Shown here in pieces: positions 1 through 11,900 of a stretch of DNA of 64,000 bases (position 1 is the first letter of the stretch; every line of letters begins with the position of its first letter). Under the pieces are notes generated by a model. The model did not search any database, was not told where the DNA came from, and was given only the letters and a program-made list of their open reading frames with translations. Made by a program: the position numbers and the translations under genes. The DNA is from Thelephora terrestris (taxonomy: Eukaryota; Basidiomycota; Agaricomycetes; Thelephorales; Thelephoraceae), in NCBI GenBank assembly GCA_015956445.1, contig WIUZ02000004.1, positions 248,001 through 312,000 on the forward strand. Reading direction: 5' to 3'.

Positions 1-2232
1 AAGGTACTCCGGCGGTGTGTGGTAGGGATCTTCTAGTTGAGTTGAATCAGTCGCGGCAGAATCGGTGCTTGTTGAGTGAGGTAGATTTGGAGGAGTAGAA
101 GTAGGAGTTGGTGTCATATCGCGGTTCTGTGCAGGGGGGATGTCGTTTGAAAACGAAGGCCGTGGCGAGACGCTTTTCCTCCCCGCGAAGGGGAGGAAAG
201 GGGGGGAGAGGGGGGAGCCTGACATCTCCATTTGTTTGCTAATTTCTCTGGCGGCGAGAGCGTTCAGACTCTTTTCGTCCAGCTGACTGGGACCCTCATC
301 TTCCACGCTCACGATGGGGTTGGGGAGGGGTTCATCAACTGAAGCGGGACTTTCGGAAGGTTGAGTTTCTGCGAGTTGATGCACATGTGGGTGGGGCTCA
401 GGCATAGCAGGGGAGGGGGTTCTGCTGCGGTACGCGGGCGACGGAATTTTTCCTGGAGATATAGACCTTCTCACTAAGGAACTGGGATCAGGTCCTAACG
501 CAAAGAATTGTCGTACGTCAACACGTACTTTCGTGGTTGTTACGAATTTCCGTGGAGTACCGATTTTCGAGCTCCGTATCTACGTCTCGGACACTCCCCC
601 ACCTAACCTTCCTATCTTCTCTAGAACCACTATCACTAAACCTCTGTTCTTCGGAACTGGGGCCGTCTTCGGTGGACGGGTTCAAGTAAGATAAACCAAC
701 TGCGTCATCGTCCTCATTGGTGTCTTCTTCAATGTGAACAGGTACGGGCTTTCTTTCGATGCGTGATGGACCTTGTGAGTTTGGTGGATCTGGAGTTGGA
801 AAATTGTTCATCACATAGGATGGAGGAGGCCCGTCAGTGCTTAGACGGGGTGGTTCTATGTTCCTATTCCCGTTTGCGTTCCAGCTTTCCCCAAGGGCTT
901 TAGCAATAGAGGATGAGAAAGTATCTTCGGTGGAGATCCTAGGTTCGGGGAACGATCTAGGTGCAGGTCTGTTGTTTAATGAAGGCGTGTGATGGAGCGC
1001 GGGAGCGGTGGCAGGGGGAGGGTAGCTGGGGGTAAAACCAGATCCAGAACGGATGGAACTCTGAGAAAGATGAGGTTTATGCCCAGGTGTAAACCCAGAA
1101 CCTCCCTGAGAAGGATATGGCAGAAACTGGTTCGTGGGACTAACTCGTGGGAGTTGGTCGAATGAAGAAAGGTGGGTTCGCTGTCCAGGTCCGTAGGTTT
1201 GGGGTTGAGAGTAGGGGTTATGCTCGCCGAATTCATTGAATTCATATGGATTACTGGGCGGGTTGTTCGGGAGTGTGGATGATGCATATGGTTGTGTTGG
1301 CGTTGACCAAACCGGCGAGTTGGGTGACGAAGGTGGGAGTCCAGGGATATCACCGATGCGGTACGCACTGTGCGCTTGCTCACCAACTTCGTTGACGAAC
1401 GAGATTTTATGGAGTTCCCGTTCAGCCTCTACGACGAGGGGTTCCACCTGGGAGTGGCCAGAGTAGTGGACCCGAGGGAGCCCTGGCTCTGTCTTGTCGG
1501 TGGACACGTACCCGATGATAGTGCGACCAAAAGTTGCGACGACCGCACCCTTTTCGCTGCACTCAAGAAGGGCGCCAAACAGGACGCCCATCCATTCCCT
1601 CGCCTTGATGCGTTTCCAGTCGCCAAGACTCGCTTCCTCGTTCATGATTTCGACGTCGAGAGTGCGAATTTGTTCACGAAGTCCCACCAGGAGGTCTGTT
1701 TGTTGTCGAAGGTTCTTGTTTTCCGGGCTCATCTTGTTGAGCTTCCTGTCTGCGGATTCGGCCTTGGACACCAGGGATTTCCTGCGGCGGTTCATGTCGT
1801 CCAGAGCCTCTTCCCTGGTTCGGACAGCTTTCAGACATTCCCGAATGTGCGAGATGTGGGAAGCGAAAGATGCAAGTGATGAAACCCAATGGTTTAGTAG
1901 GGTTGAGCATGCGGAGAACGTATCCTAGGGTGCCCTGGTTGATGGCTGCATGTGACTGATAAGATGGTAGTTGGACGTACCCCGAGGTCTTCGCCTTCAC
2001 CACTAGCCCATACTCGCAGAGCCTCAGAGGACTTTCCAAAGTCTGTGCTGAGTCTTTGAAGACTGGGAATGGAAGGTTGGAATTAGGATGGTTATTGTGG
2101 AGCCAGGACGCACGATTGGAGGACAAGTTTCTCGGCCGCAATGACTTCCTGGAGGGGTCTGAGATCCGAATTCCCTGCTAGAGCGGGGATGGTGGAGTTG
2201 TGAGCTAGTTTTGTCGCTGCAGTCTTGAACAT
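1..2232 (-). CDS. PIL1: Pil1-family eisosome protein (3' end outside window)
   Basis: Eisosome core proteins (Pil1/Lsp1) are BAR-domain proteins that shape static furrows of the plasma membrane. The start at 2232 opens with MFKTAATKLAHNSTIPALAG, the usual basidiomycete Pil1 N-terminus. Exons read 2114-2232, 1981-2062, 529-1924, then 494 down to the left edge, and the frame is kept across all joins. Exon 3 carries the end of the Pil1 BAR domain, including ECSEKGAVVATFGRTIIG, followed by a long Ser/Pro/Asn-rich tail that is probably disordered and contains many candidate phosphorylation sites. The last intron (495-528) would be only 34 bp. The C-terminus is missing from the window. Family assignment is firm; the tail exon structure is inferred. 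Confidence 0.88.
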
Positions 2233-2619
2233 GATGGTTGTTGTGATCAAGCACCAGAACGCAGCAGCGCGCAGCCGATTCAGTAGTAAGTACTGTGTAA
2301 CTAATATCCCCGTCGTAATTGCTAGTCATTATTACTGCGGCTGAGTGCAAATAGAAGGACGGGATTCGGTTCAATCCTAAATGACACCCCCCCATATCTA
2401 GTCAATCTGATTATCACCAAACGAGGGTACCCTAGGACAACCTAGTGCTGCCGTGTCGTAGTAGGATCCATTCACCCGCGTTTATCACCCGAAGTCACTT
2501 CAGAACTCTCCCCCACACACCCCCTCCGCTCACCCTCTGTTAATGCCTCACCCATGACTACCACCTTATTCGTGTAAACCGAGCGCAGGTATTCGCCTAC
2601 GACGACCGACAAGATAGCA
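2233..2619. other. Divergent intergenic region PIL1 / ATG13
   Basis: This 387 bp stretch lies between two head-to-head genes, so it should hold both promoters. It is rich in CCCC and CACC runs around 2510-2535. I see no ORF of note and no clear TATA box. Confidence 0.6.
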
Positions 2620-4918
2620 ATGTCAAATGACACCCAGAGAGCTGACCAGATCGTCTACCACTTCTACACCAAACTCGTTCTCGCAGTCAGCAACGCTAGG
2701 TTGTCCCAGGAGACAAATGGTCAAGCAAAGATTGACAAATGGGTACGCTTTGTTGTCTCTTTCTAACCTCCGTCCAGTCCGTACTCACTTGCCCACCCAT
2801 CCCTCTGCTACTCCCAGTTCAACCTCGAGATTCCGGAGTCCAGTCTCTTCAAGGACAATATTCGTCTCTATCGCTCAGTCTCCACCGCCCAGTCGACGCC
2901 GCCGTTTGAGCTCCAGGTTTTATTGTCCGTCCCAGACCTGAGCAATAACCAAGTACTCGTATATGTCCCTCCCGGTTCGTCTCGTGTGCGGGTAGACCCC
3001 CCACCAAAGTTCATTCTCCTCGAGACCTGGGTTGTGAATTTCGTTCACGGCGGACCTCAGTATGCTGGTGACGTAGCACCTTCCACGATATACAAACTTG
3101 GCATCGCCCTATTTCGGAGCGTCTACGCTCTGCTCCGTATCCTCCCCACGTGGAAATCACACAGTCCGCTTAGGAGGAGGGTTGGTGGAAGCGCTGGCGC
3201 CTTTACCCTCCAGTTGCGCCTTCGAAGCGAAGGCCCGGACGACCGGATTTTAGCCTTCGGTAAGTCCTAGAACTTTAGCCCGATAACAGCGTAGCATCAT
3301 TTGATCAACTTCGTGCTCATGGTGAATCTTATCTAAGACACGCCGCCAAATGCCAACTCCCCGCCCCTAGCGACAGACACCCACGAGTTTCCTCCTATCC
3401 CCCATCCAATGGGTACTCTTTCCCTCACAGCGACCTACCTCACTCAACCCCACTTCCGACTAGACGATCTAGAGTCATTACTCTCCTCACGGTTCTTATC
3501 GTTAGATGAAGGTCCCGAGTTTACGCCCACTTTGACCAAGAAGCAACAACGAGAGCTCTCTACTTCGCCACCTGCAAGCCTTCCCCTCCGGACGGCCCTA
3601 CCCAGGTCTCCTCCGTCCACCATCGCAGACCGATTTGTCCTCCCATCAACGAACAATGCTCGGACCAATTTCCCAAGCACCGGAACCGCAGGCGCCTTGA
3701 GTATCAGCCCCTCCAAAGGTGGACTGGTGCAGTCCCCTTCCCTGCGACCACGAACGCTTTCTGGCATCGATTCCGGCGCGGCGTCAGGTGTTTCTGAAAC
3801 CTCGTCCTCAAGGCGATCGATTGGTTCTGCGAGGGATGATCCCCAACTTGCCTCGAGGCTACGCCGGGAGAGTTTGAGTTCATCGCCCGGCTCTCCCTCA
3901 CCGTTATCCGCGCGACGCCCCAACATATTCAAGTCCTCCACATTATCAAATGCCGCATCGCCGTCGCTGCCGTCGCAACCGTCATCTCTTCGTCACAATT
4001 CTCCCCTTTCCGGCCCGTCTCTTCCGTCCCGAACTTTGCCACAACTGCAATCAGTCCCCCTTCCTACCACAAGAACCCTATCCTCTCCGGTGTCAGCAAT
4101 ATCCAGGCAATCGCCACCGTTCCAGCCTTCGAGTCTCGGCAAGGCTGAGGAGCGCAGGAGTCTGGATATCGGGGTGGGTGGAATACTAAATCCACCTACA
4201 ACCCGGAAGCGTTACTCGAGCAGTTTTGGACATCGATACGCCGCAAGCACTGGCGCCGGTAGCGACGGAAGCCCAAACAGTGGACCGGAACGCAAGGAAA
4301 TAGAGCGCCCGTCGGTAAGACAAAAACGTGGTGTATTCTTCTCATACTATGGCATTTATACACACTTTCCAGAGTGCATCGTATATGAGCAACAATACTG
4401 ACGACGACGACATCTCCGCGTTTGTTCAAGATATCGACGCACGTAAACCTCTAAGAAGGGCGTTATCAGACCGTAGAAGGTACCCCCTCGGCACGAATCC
4501 CGAACAGGCAGATGATCTCCGATCACTGCCTCACCAGGACGGAAATCCCGCGTCAAGGCCGTCAACTGCTAGCATCAACGGAATAGGGGAGCCTTTATTG
4601 ACGACCGTCTCTGACATCGACCAAAGGCTCAAAGAAATGGAAGATGCGTTCGCGGCGAGGTTGGCAGACTTATCTGATACTGCGCCATGTCCTCGAACAG
4701 GCGGAGGCGTTGTGCGTGGTCTCAACAGCAACGATAGGAGCTCATCCCGCGAGAGGGCGCTAACGATGAGGGGTGCGGTTCTGCCCGAAAGTTATGACCC
4801 CCTTTCGCGACACCGTCGTAGCAGCATGGGAAGTGTCAGAAGTGGGTTGAGTATCGGTTCTGAGGAGGTAATTGGGAAGCTGGAGCTGGAGGACAAGAGA
4901 AAGAGCAAAGGGGTATAA
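2620..4918 (+). CDS. ATG13: Autophagy-related protein 13
   Basis: Atg13 is the regulatory subunit of the Atg1 kinase complex that starts autophagosome formation and is controlled by TORC1 phosphorylation. Four exons (2620-2742, 2818-3259, 3371-4314, 4373-4918) keep frame and give about 684 residues. The first 190 residues are the HORMA domain: ADQIVYHFYTKLVLAVSNAR near the start, then FKDNIRLYRS and WVVNFVHGGP, then IYKLGIALFRSVYALLRILP. A long Ser/Pro-rich disordered region follows, as expected for the Atg1- and Atg17-binding part. An acidic segment DDDDISAFVQDIDARKPL near residue 510 resembles the short conserved C-terminal motif of fungal Atg13. It is divergent to PIL1 and convergent with the carboxypeptidase gene. 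Confidence 0.92.
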
Positions 4919-5645
4919 CAGAACTCGCCCTCGCCCTTTCGCCCTTTCGCCCCCCTGCTTCCCTGGTATTTCATGCCATGGTCTTAGGCTTTTCCGTTCC
5001 TTGGCGCTGCCTACAGTCTCAACTTCGCGGTCTTGTTCCTTCCAGACATGTCCTCATCACTCCAACAAGTTCGACATTTGGTGTCCGTAGAATCTGTTGC
5101 CTCTTCTCACCCCCGTCCCCGTTGCAAACATAATTTACCTTATGCTTTCACAATGCTCGGTTTGCTCGGGACCCTTCTTTACCTATCTATCTGGCGTTTG
5201 GACTACCATGAAATTGGGTGATCCAGAGGCCGTTAATTTTACTTGTAAACCCTCATCCATTTTCTCCACCCTTCACTCAATGCGTATCCTCTCATCTGTA
5301 GTTTTTCAGCTTTCACGTCTCCCATATCCTTTATTTTTGTTCCACTGTTCACTGTCTCTCTCACCGTTCCACGTTATGTAGCACATACACTTGTGTCCTC
5401 CCAGCCCTATCTCTCTCCCCACAACCGTTGCATGTCGACTATCCCCCATACATATCATATTTGCTGCTCAAAAATCTCCCTCGTATACAAAGAACGGGTG
5501 ATCCGATTTCGCCAGGACTGCTCGGCTGTATATCGTACAACGAGACACTGAAGATGAAGCAAAGAGAAAGATAGGTAAATGTTCTGTCTATCAGGGATTT
5601 CCAAACGTGGCATGTTCATATCGAATTCCAACACTTAGGTTGAGG
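4919..5645. other. Convergent 3' intergenic region
   Basis: These 727 bp lie between the stop codons of ATG13 and the carboxypeptidase gene. The strand is pyrimidine-rich (TTTCC/CTCC tracts), as is common in fungal 3' UTRs. No ORF here resembles a known protein. Confidence 0.6.
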
Positions 5646-7416
5646 TCAAGTGGGCCGTTTGTTGAGAAAGTTTGCCAGGTACTTGATCATTCTGGTGGTC
5701 TCTTCCCCAACCGGCCGGATCCACTCCGCGGGAAGAGAGAATCCGTACTGAAATTGAATACGTGTCGGAGATGGTCAACGCAGGGTTAAAGAACTCGAAC
5801 TTACGGTTCCGGTGTCCCGGAGATGGACCGCATAAGAGTATTTGATACCCCTGCTTTGATACATCCAGTCGATGACATTTCCGTGGGCTCTGCAGGGGTG
5901 GATCGGTTCATTAATACGAAACACTTGGGCGACGTAGAATTGGATCGTACTTGTAAAGTTGTAAACACAAGCGACCAACGGTATACGGAACTGCGTGGAC
6001 ACTGGTTAGGGCCGAGGCTGCTCCAGAAGCAGCTTCCAGCTGGTCTTCCGCATCTTTTGGTACGCGCTTGCATGAGAAAGAGTAAGGGGACGAGACTGTT
6101 GGGGGTCCGTGTGATTCAGGTGATCTAGCGGAGGCAATAACTCGTGGGGTTACTAACTCATTTGACCATAGCTCCGAAGATCCAAGAAGATTTTGAGATG
6201 AGAAAGGGACCAAACGAAGTTGGCGAGGTTGTTGGTCTCGGGGGTCTGGAACGGTCTGCTCCCCGCATACCAGTTATCGCAAAGTTTTTCGTTGCCTTTG
6301 TCAGCTTCTCTCCATTTGTAACCCTGTTATCAGAAGGTAAGAGTGTTTCTCGTGTCCTCGCCCAGGCGGTGATGTGAGCTCACCCAGTTCCTGTTCATGT
6401 CAATGCCAATGCACTTGCCTCTTGACGAGAGCTTTTGCCTAGTCTTGTACCTGTTATACAATCGTTAGCGTTGGTTTGACACGAGGACAAAAGGGGCTTA
6501 GTACCAGAATCGATCCTCTGTCCACGTGTAATGATATCCGTCAGGGTTGGCCACGGGTAAGATGTAGAAGTCCTGTGTTCAGGTTTAGTACGGTCACACG
6601 ACCACCAACATCGCTAGCCGTACATAGTGATGAAGGAGGCCGTTCAATGAGTAGTGTTCCGAAGGACTTGCGACGAGTCCATGTGCGACGTACAGAGCCG
6701 TGGAGACTGCAATCCACTGGGCGGGAAAGACGGGATCAACAATCATGCGTGGCCCGGATATCCACGCAGAAACCATACCTCTCTAGCGTGTTGCGCGCCT
6801 ATGATGACCACAGCGCCTTTCGACTTTAAGGGCTCCTCGTTTTTCTGGCCTGGAGCAGACTTTTCATCAGCGGAGATTTTCACGACAGTCATTTCTCGTT
6901 GTTCGGTGGTACGGCCGATACTGATAAGTTCCACCAAGTTCGGATGCTCTTTGGCCAAGTCCGAAATGAAACGTTCGATCTCCGGAAGTGGATGATACGA
7001 CGAGTGAAAGGTAGAAGTTGAGAAGGACATGTCCCAACTCTGCGAATTGGGTGGATTTGCTGTCTGAGCGGGCCCAAAGTCGAGCACCGGAAAGTCTTGG
7101 AACGGTAACTGGAAGGGTGGTGCAGTCGAGTTGGATGGGAAGTAGATATCGATGTGTTGGGGGGTAGCCTGCCAGACATCGAGGCCACGGTTCTAGGGTT
7201 ATGCTTGTCATGAGTATATCTGAGGTACCCTGCGCGTGGGATACGCACCTGTGCCTTGTCCAACGTCTTCTGGAGCTGAGTGGGAGAAGAGAAGTTGAAT
7301 CGCCTTAGGACTGGAGACCCCTTGGGCTCGACAACAACCTGATCTTCCGCCAAGTTCTGAGAGTCGCTGAGGCAGAGACCCGCCAAGAGGAGAGAACGGA
7401 AAGTACTGCCGAACAT
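5646..7416 (-). CDS. ECM14: Secreted inactive M14 metallocarboxypeptidase-like protein (Ecm14 type)
   Basis: The protein starts with a signal peptide (MFGSTFRSLLLAGLCL) and has a pro-domain (RGLDVWQATPQHIDIYFP) before an M14 carboxypeptidase fold. About nine exons join in frame. The HAREW zinc motif (ligands His69 and Glu72 in carboxypeptidase A numbering) and the substrate-binding MNRNW motif are intact. Two key positions are not: the segment that normally carries the third zinc ligand reads FLDLRSYGQM, with Arg where His196 is expected, and the segment with catalytic Glu270 reads YAVHLRDTGTYGF, with His in its place. Yeast and mould Ecm14 are known catalytically dead members that lack this Glu and are linked to cell-wall biogenesis. 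I infer that this is the basidiomycete counterpart. GNA1 lies upstream on the same strand. Confidence 0.85.
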
Positions 7417-7863
7417 GGCGACGAGAAGGAGCAAATTCCTACGCTTGACGGATCTGTTGGCAGAATCTTTAAATCCAAAGAAAGCTTCTAGCACGTGGCT
7501 GTTCCTCCTCATTCCCGCCGTCATCGAAAATATTGACGAGATATCCCCGGCTGTACTAGCCCTCATAATGCTCTCAAAGTCCTCGACGAGGCCCCGGAAT
7601 CTCCGAAGATCCCCTCTGAAGGCCTTATGAGATCCAACCGCTCTTCCGATGGTTGCTAGGACGGTGATACGATATCATCGGAAAAATCAGCGACATACCC
7701 CCGAGGCATTCTGGCCTTCATAATGCCCTCAAAATCCTCTACTTGGCCTCAGAATCCCCGATGATCCCTATGATGGCCTCATAAGATCCAACAATGATAT
7801 TTATTGAGGATATCTATCTATAGTTCGGACCGTGTAGATCAATCATGCTGTGGGTGTTAAAAT
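7417..7863. other. Intergenic region with a diverged tandem duplication
   Basis: This 447 bp spacer separates ECM14 from the upstream GNA1 gene. It should hold the ECM14 promoter and the GNA1 3' UTR. Most of it is occupied by two related copies of a roughly 100 bp segment, listed separately. Confidence 0.6.
7546..7795. repeat. Two diverged copies of a ~100 bp segment, offset about 155 bp
   Basis: The block around 7560-7640 (CTCATAATGCTCTCAAAGTC, then GATCCCCTCTGAAGGCC and ATGAGATCCAAC) recurs around 7715-7793 with substitutions (TTCATAATGCCCTCAAAATC, then GATCCCTATGATGGCC and ATAAGATCCAAC). Both are in the same orientation. No coding role is visible. It looks like an old local duplication in the ECM14 upstream region. 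Confidence 0.7.
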
Positions 7864-8671
7864 TCAAAGCCGGGGAGGCGCTGGGGTTTCCGGACGTCCA
7901 GGCGCATACCTAGCCTACGGACAATGTTAGCATAAGTAGTGAACACCAAAGGAAAAAGGCCAAACCATCTCATTCTCCTTCTTAGAGAACCCGCATTTCT
8001 CATAGAATGCTGCACAAATGTTTCAACGAAGAGAACCTTGGGGTTTGAACCAATATGCTTACGGATATTGTGATCACTGCAGTTCAGGATGGTCTTGTAC
8101 GCTCCGAGGCCCTCGCTGATACCAGTCAAGGCCTGGATAATCCTCAACCCGAGTTTCTTGCCCTGCTGGTTCTTATCCACCGCAATATCCTCGATGTGTC
8201 CAACAGTACTCAAGCCTCTCAAGAATTTCTTCTCCATAAACACAGTCCCAGTCCCAACCACTTGGTCATTGGCTTTCGAAACGATGACGATGGGGAAGTA
8301 CACTTGGTTGGATTTGAATCCTCGGCCGATGTTTGCTGGAGTGGGCGTAGGGCGGAGTAAGCCCCCTGAAGGAGGGGCCGGTGAAGATGTCGTGAACTTC
8401 ATGGCGTTGAAATGGCTCACCCAGGCGGTGAAACCTGGATCTGGTGCATGGGTGAGAACTGAGAGGACTGGGATGTGGCCTCTGTGGTAGTCTGTAGAAG
8501 ATAGCGGCCTGATCTAGAAGAGACGATCAGATCATAGGGACCAAGGGCGATGGAAAACCGGTATCGACGAACATGGAGGTCTTCTGGCAACACTGCTCTC
8601 ACTTCAGCTGGGATAAATTCAGCTGGGAACGCGAGGTCCAGATCTTTATCCTCAGTGAAAGCGGTGGCCAT
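7864..8671 (-). CDS. GNA1: Glucosamine-6-phosphate N-acetyltransferase
   Basis: Gna1 transfers an acetyl group from acetyl-CoA to glucosamine-6-phosphate, a step in UDP-GlcNAc synthesis for chitin, N-glycans and GPI anchors. The GNAT fold is clear: GHIEDIAVDKNQQGKKLG is the acetyl-CoA binding motif A region, followed by YKTILNCSDHN and, across an intron, FYEKCGFSKKENEM. The N-terminal exon starts at 8671 and an intron follows DLHVRRYR, after which PLSSTDYHRGHIPVLSVLT continues. An unusual Ser/Pro-rich stretch (TTSSPAPPSGGLLRPTPTP) sits between the first helices and the VYFPIVIVSK strand. I could not find an intron that removes it cleanly, so it may be a real loop insertion. The last exon encodes ARYAPGRPETPAPPRL. 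Confidence 0.9.
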
Positions 8672-8965
8672 GGTGAGAGATAGAGGTTGGGGGGAAGGCC
8701 GAGAAGAGTCAACCTCAATGGAACATGCTATAATGAATGCCGCAGCTAACTATGTTACGCACGTGCCGGCCATGCCAGTTGGTTTGTATCGATCGTTAAA
8801 TTACAAATTCCAGAAACTAAGATACAGCGCTGAGATGGTGTATGCTACAGGAACTTTGAACTGTCATATGCCTGAAATCGGTGTGCTCATCACCACACGT
8901 CCAGTAAAGCTTGAGATATTTCCTACGTGATGTTTCAGTACGCTTAGAGGGCGAGGGGAATATAA

Positions 8966-11900
8966 TCAACTCACCCTTAGTCTCCCCAGGTTGTATGCGA
9001 TGGCAACATTGACGATCGTCTTCAACCTCCGTCTCGTATCAAACTTGCTTATCGTGAGCTGATAGCTCCCGGAACAGTGGCAATGTCTGGATATGTTGTC
9101 CGATTGAAGTTGTTTGCATTTCGAGCAGCGCATATCCTGAAGTGCCCCTCGTTTCTCCAGCTCGTGGACGAGTTGGATCAGTGTTAATTCTATCCCCATC
9201 CTGTCGTATTCACCACCACACCTCCCGCACTTCCATTTCGAGCTGGCCTCGCTGTTGCTGGGAAACAGCTCCGAGTCCCTGCAGAAGTCGAAATCTCGAA
9301 TACCGTCGCAATGGCGACAAGGAACGCTCGAGAGTTTGAGGGGCTCGCAAGGATTTCTGAACGTCGCTTCGGCGGCAAATTCTCGTACCCCAACAATCTC
9401 CAGCATATTGCGCCTGACCAACCCAGCTTCGACGTGATACTCCTTGGCGAGGGCTATGACCGCACACACACACTTGGCGTACTCGAGTGAGGGGTTGGTG
9501 AAGTGAAGATGAGATCCGGGGAGGAGGGGAAAATCCCATTCTGCTAGTTCATCTTCGTCCATCATAGCCGTTCTATAGCGCTCGTGGACGCTCCCGACAG
9601 CTTTGAGAAGCTTCCGAGTGAAGCGCTTCGCGAAAAATTCTCTCGTCAAATCGAGCTCTTGGGTCTTTTTCGTGTCGTGTTGCGTGGCATCCGGTGGACC
9701 GCCGTCGAGAACTCGTTTTGGAACCCGCTGGATTCCGTTTATCTTCTGTCGTATTCGATACATCTCTACGATGAAGTACCGGATCATGTTGGAGAAATCC
9801 TTTTGAATGGGGCGAGGGAGGAATGTCTCGATGTTCCACCGCATCTCCATGACGATCTCATCCGGGGGATCGATGGCAAGGGGGTCCTCGCAAACGACGC
9901 CTCCAAGGTTGGCTTCGTCCATGAACAGAAGGAAGTCGTAGAAGCGGTCCGTCTGGAGGTAAACATGCTGGAACAACTCGTGAGAATTGACAGCCGACAG
10001 GATATACGTTGCATAGGCGTGCGCCGTCCCAGGTGGTTTTGAGGTGACCAGAAGCAGCCGAGTGAAATCCGCGTATATTACATTCGCCCCTAGCCTCCTG
10101 AACTCAGCTAGCATTTGGATGAAGGTCTTCCGCATCAACCCCTGGATGAACCGGTGCATGCCAGGGTCGTACATGTGAGATACGTTTGAACTGATCCATC
10201 GCCAAAAGTGATCAAGCGTTATGATGGCAGGGCTGTCAAAATTACCTCGAATTTTATCCAGCAGCCAAGTCTTGACAATTCCGCGGAGGATACTGAAGGC
10301 GTGCGGGGACATGGTTGTCTCGCCGAGAGTCATTGGCCGTTGATCACCGGTGGCGAACTCGTCTAGGGTATGCGATGAATCAAAGGCGGTCGCACCCCCG
10401 CTCCCTTCGAGCTCGTTGACGGCCACGGAATGGAGGACGGAGTTGACAGCGAGGTTCCTGACACTGACTTCAAGGCATACATTGGAATAACACCCTGGGG
10501 ACACAAATTCTTGACTCTGGGTGTCGTCCACAGGTTGCAGGTCTTCTTCGATCCCCCCAAGGTCAGGGCGCGATCCGGGTGACCACCATAGAACGATGTC
10601 TTGCTTGACAAGGCGACGGGCAAATGTCACGTCCGCCAGAAATAGCGGCTGATCGCCGTCGATATTTCCGACGGGGACGTCGAAGTAATCTGCCAAGGTG
10701 ATCATTCTGTCTAGCCACTGCCCGAGACCTAGATAGCGAAGAATCATCTTCTGTGCTACCGCGCTCTGCCACGGGAACACGTCTAGGGAGTGTGGTCCTT
10801 TCGTCTGCGGTAAGGTAAGGATGGGGAACTTCGCCAGTGCGGGGGCGCTACGCTCGAAGTAAGACCGATCCTTCATAGACGAAATCACCATGGTGTATGA
10901 TTGGTCTCCTTGCAGCCCAATTTCTCGTGAAACAGCTTTCAGCGCAGTAACTTCGCTACTGTGGTAGTTGGTCGTGAATTCCTTGGTAGGCGGATATTTG
11001 ATAGAGGTGCATCCTGCGGTGAGCTCAGCCTGCTTCTCGAGAAGCTGTTCGTAGGTCTCGGAAAGTCGAGCAATGGGCTGGCGACGGGTGGCAGGGTCGA
11101 CTATGTGGAGTTTGACCGGTCCGTCAGGAGTGAAGAGAGCGAAGACGTGTACGGGTGCGTTGGAAGAACATGCATGGTATAGGAAGATATACTTTCCGAC
11201 CTTTCCCCCATTCAGGTACGTGCCAGAGGGATCTGTGGCCGAGTCAAGTTGGACGAGATCCAGCCCACTTGCTCGAGAACTATAGAGGGTGACACCAAAC
11301 TCCTCAACGCTACATGTCTTGCCCAACTTCATGACAGCACGAAGCTCGAGAGGAACCTTGAAAAGTTTGTCAACACACCAATCAGACTCGATATTGAACG
11401 TCCATACCTGTAGCTCAAATACCCCATCAACGTTTGGCTCATTCGTCAGGTTGACAAAGTGTTCCTGGCTTTCAACATACTGCTCCTCGCGCACCGAGAG
11501 TTTGTATAAGTTGAGGCAAGGCCGGTCGTGTGGTAAGGTACGGGTGACTTTCCGTGCGGAGTACTCGCCAGTTTCGAACTGATCTTCTCGGGGGGTTCGT
11601 AGGTGGACGTAAAACTCTCGGGGAATACGCAGAGGGACTAAGTGGAGTTCCCCATTCACCGAGAGCCATAGATCGAACCGTCCCGGACGATCACCTTGGC
11701 GAATCTGAACGATGTCCCAACGGTGTATCGTTCTGAGATGACGAACACCAAATATCCTGGAAGCGCCCTCTGCAGGATTTGAGGTTCCAGCAAATAGCTT
11801 GCTAAACTGAAGCAGCCGTGCGGATTCCAACCACTTGCGGTAGTCTTTCTTCCAGGTAACGTTTCCACCACGCAGCGGGGGCTCAGGTTGGGGTTCGGGA

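Noticed and set aside
3444-3941. Minus-strand frame of 165 codons
   Set aside because: Antisense shadow of the Ser/Pro-rich ATG13 exon; no family resemblance.
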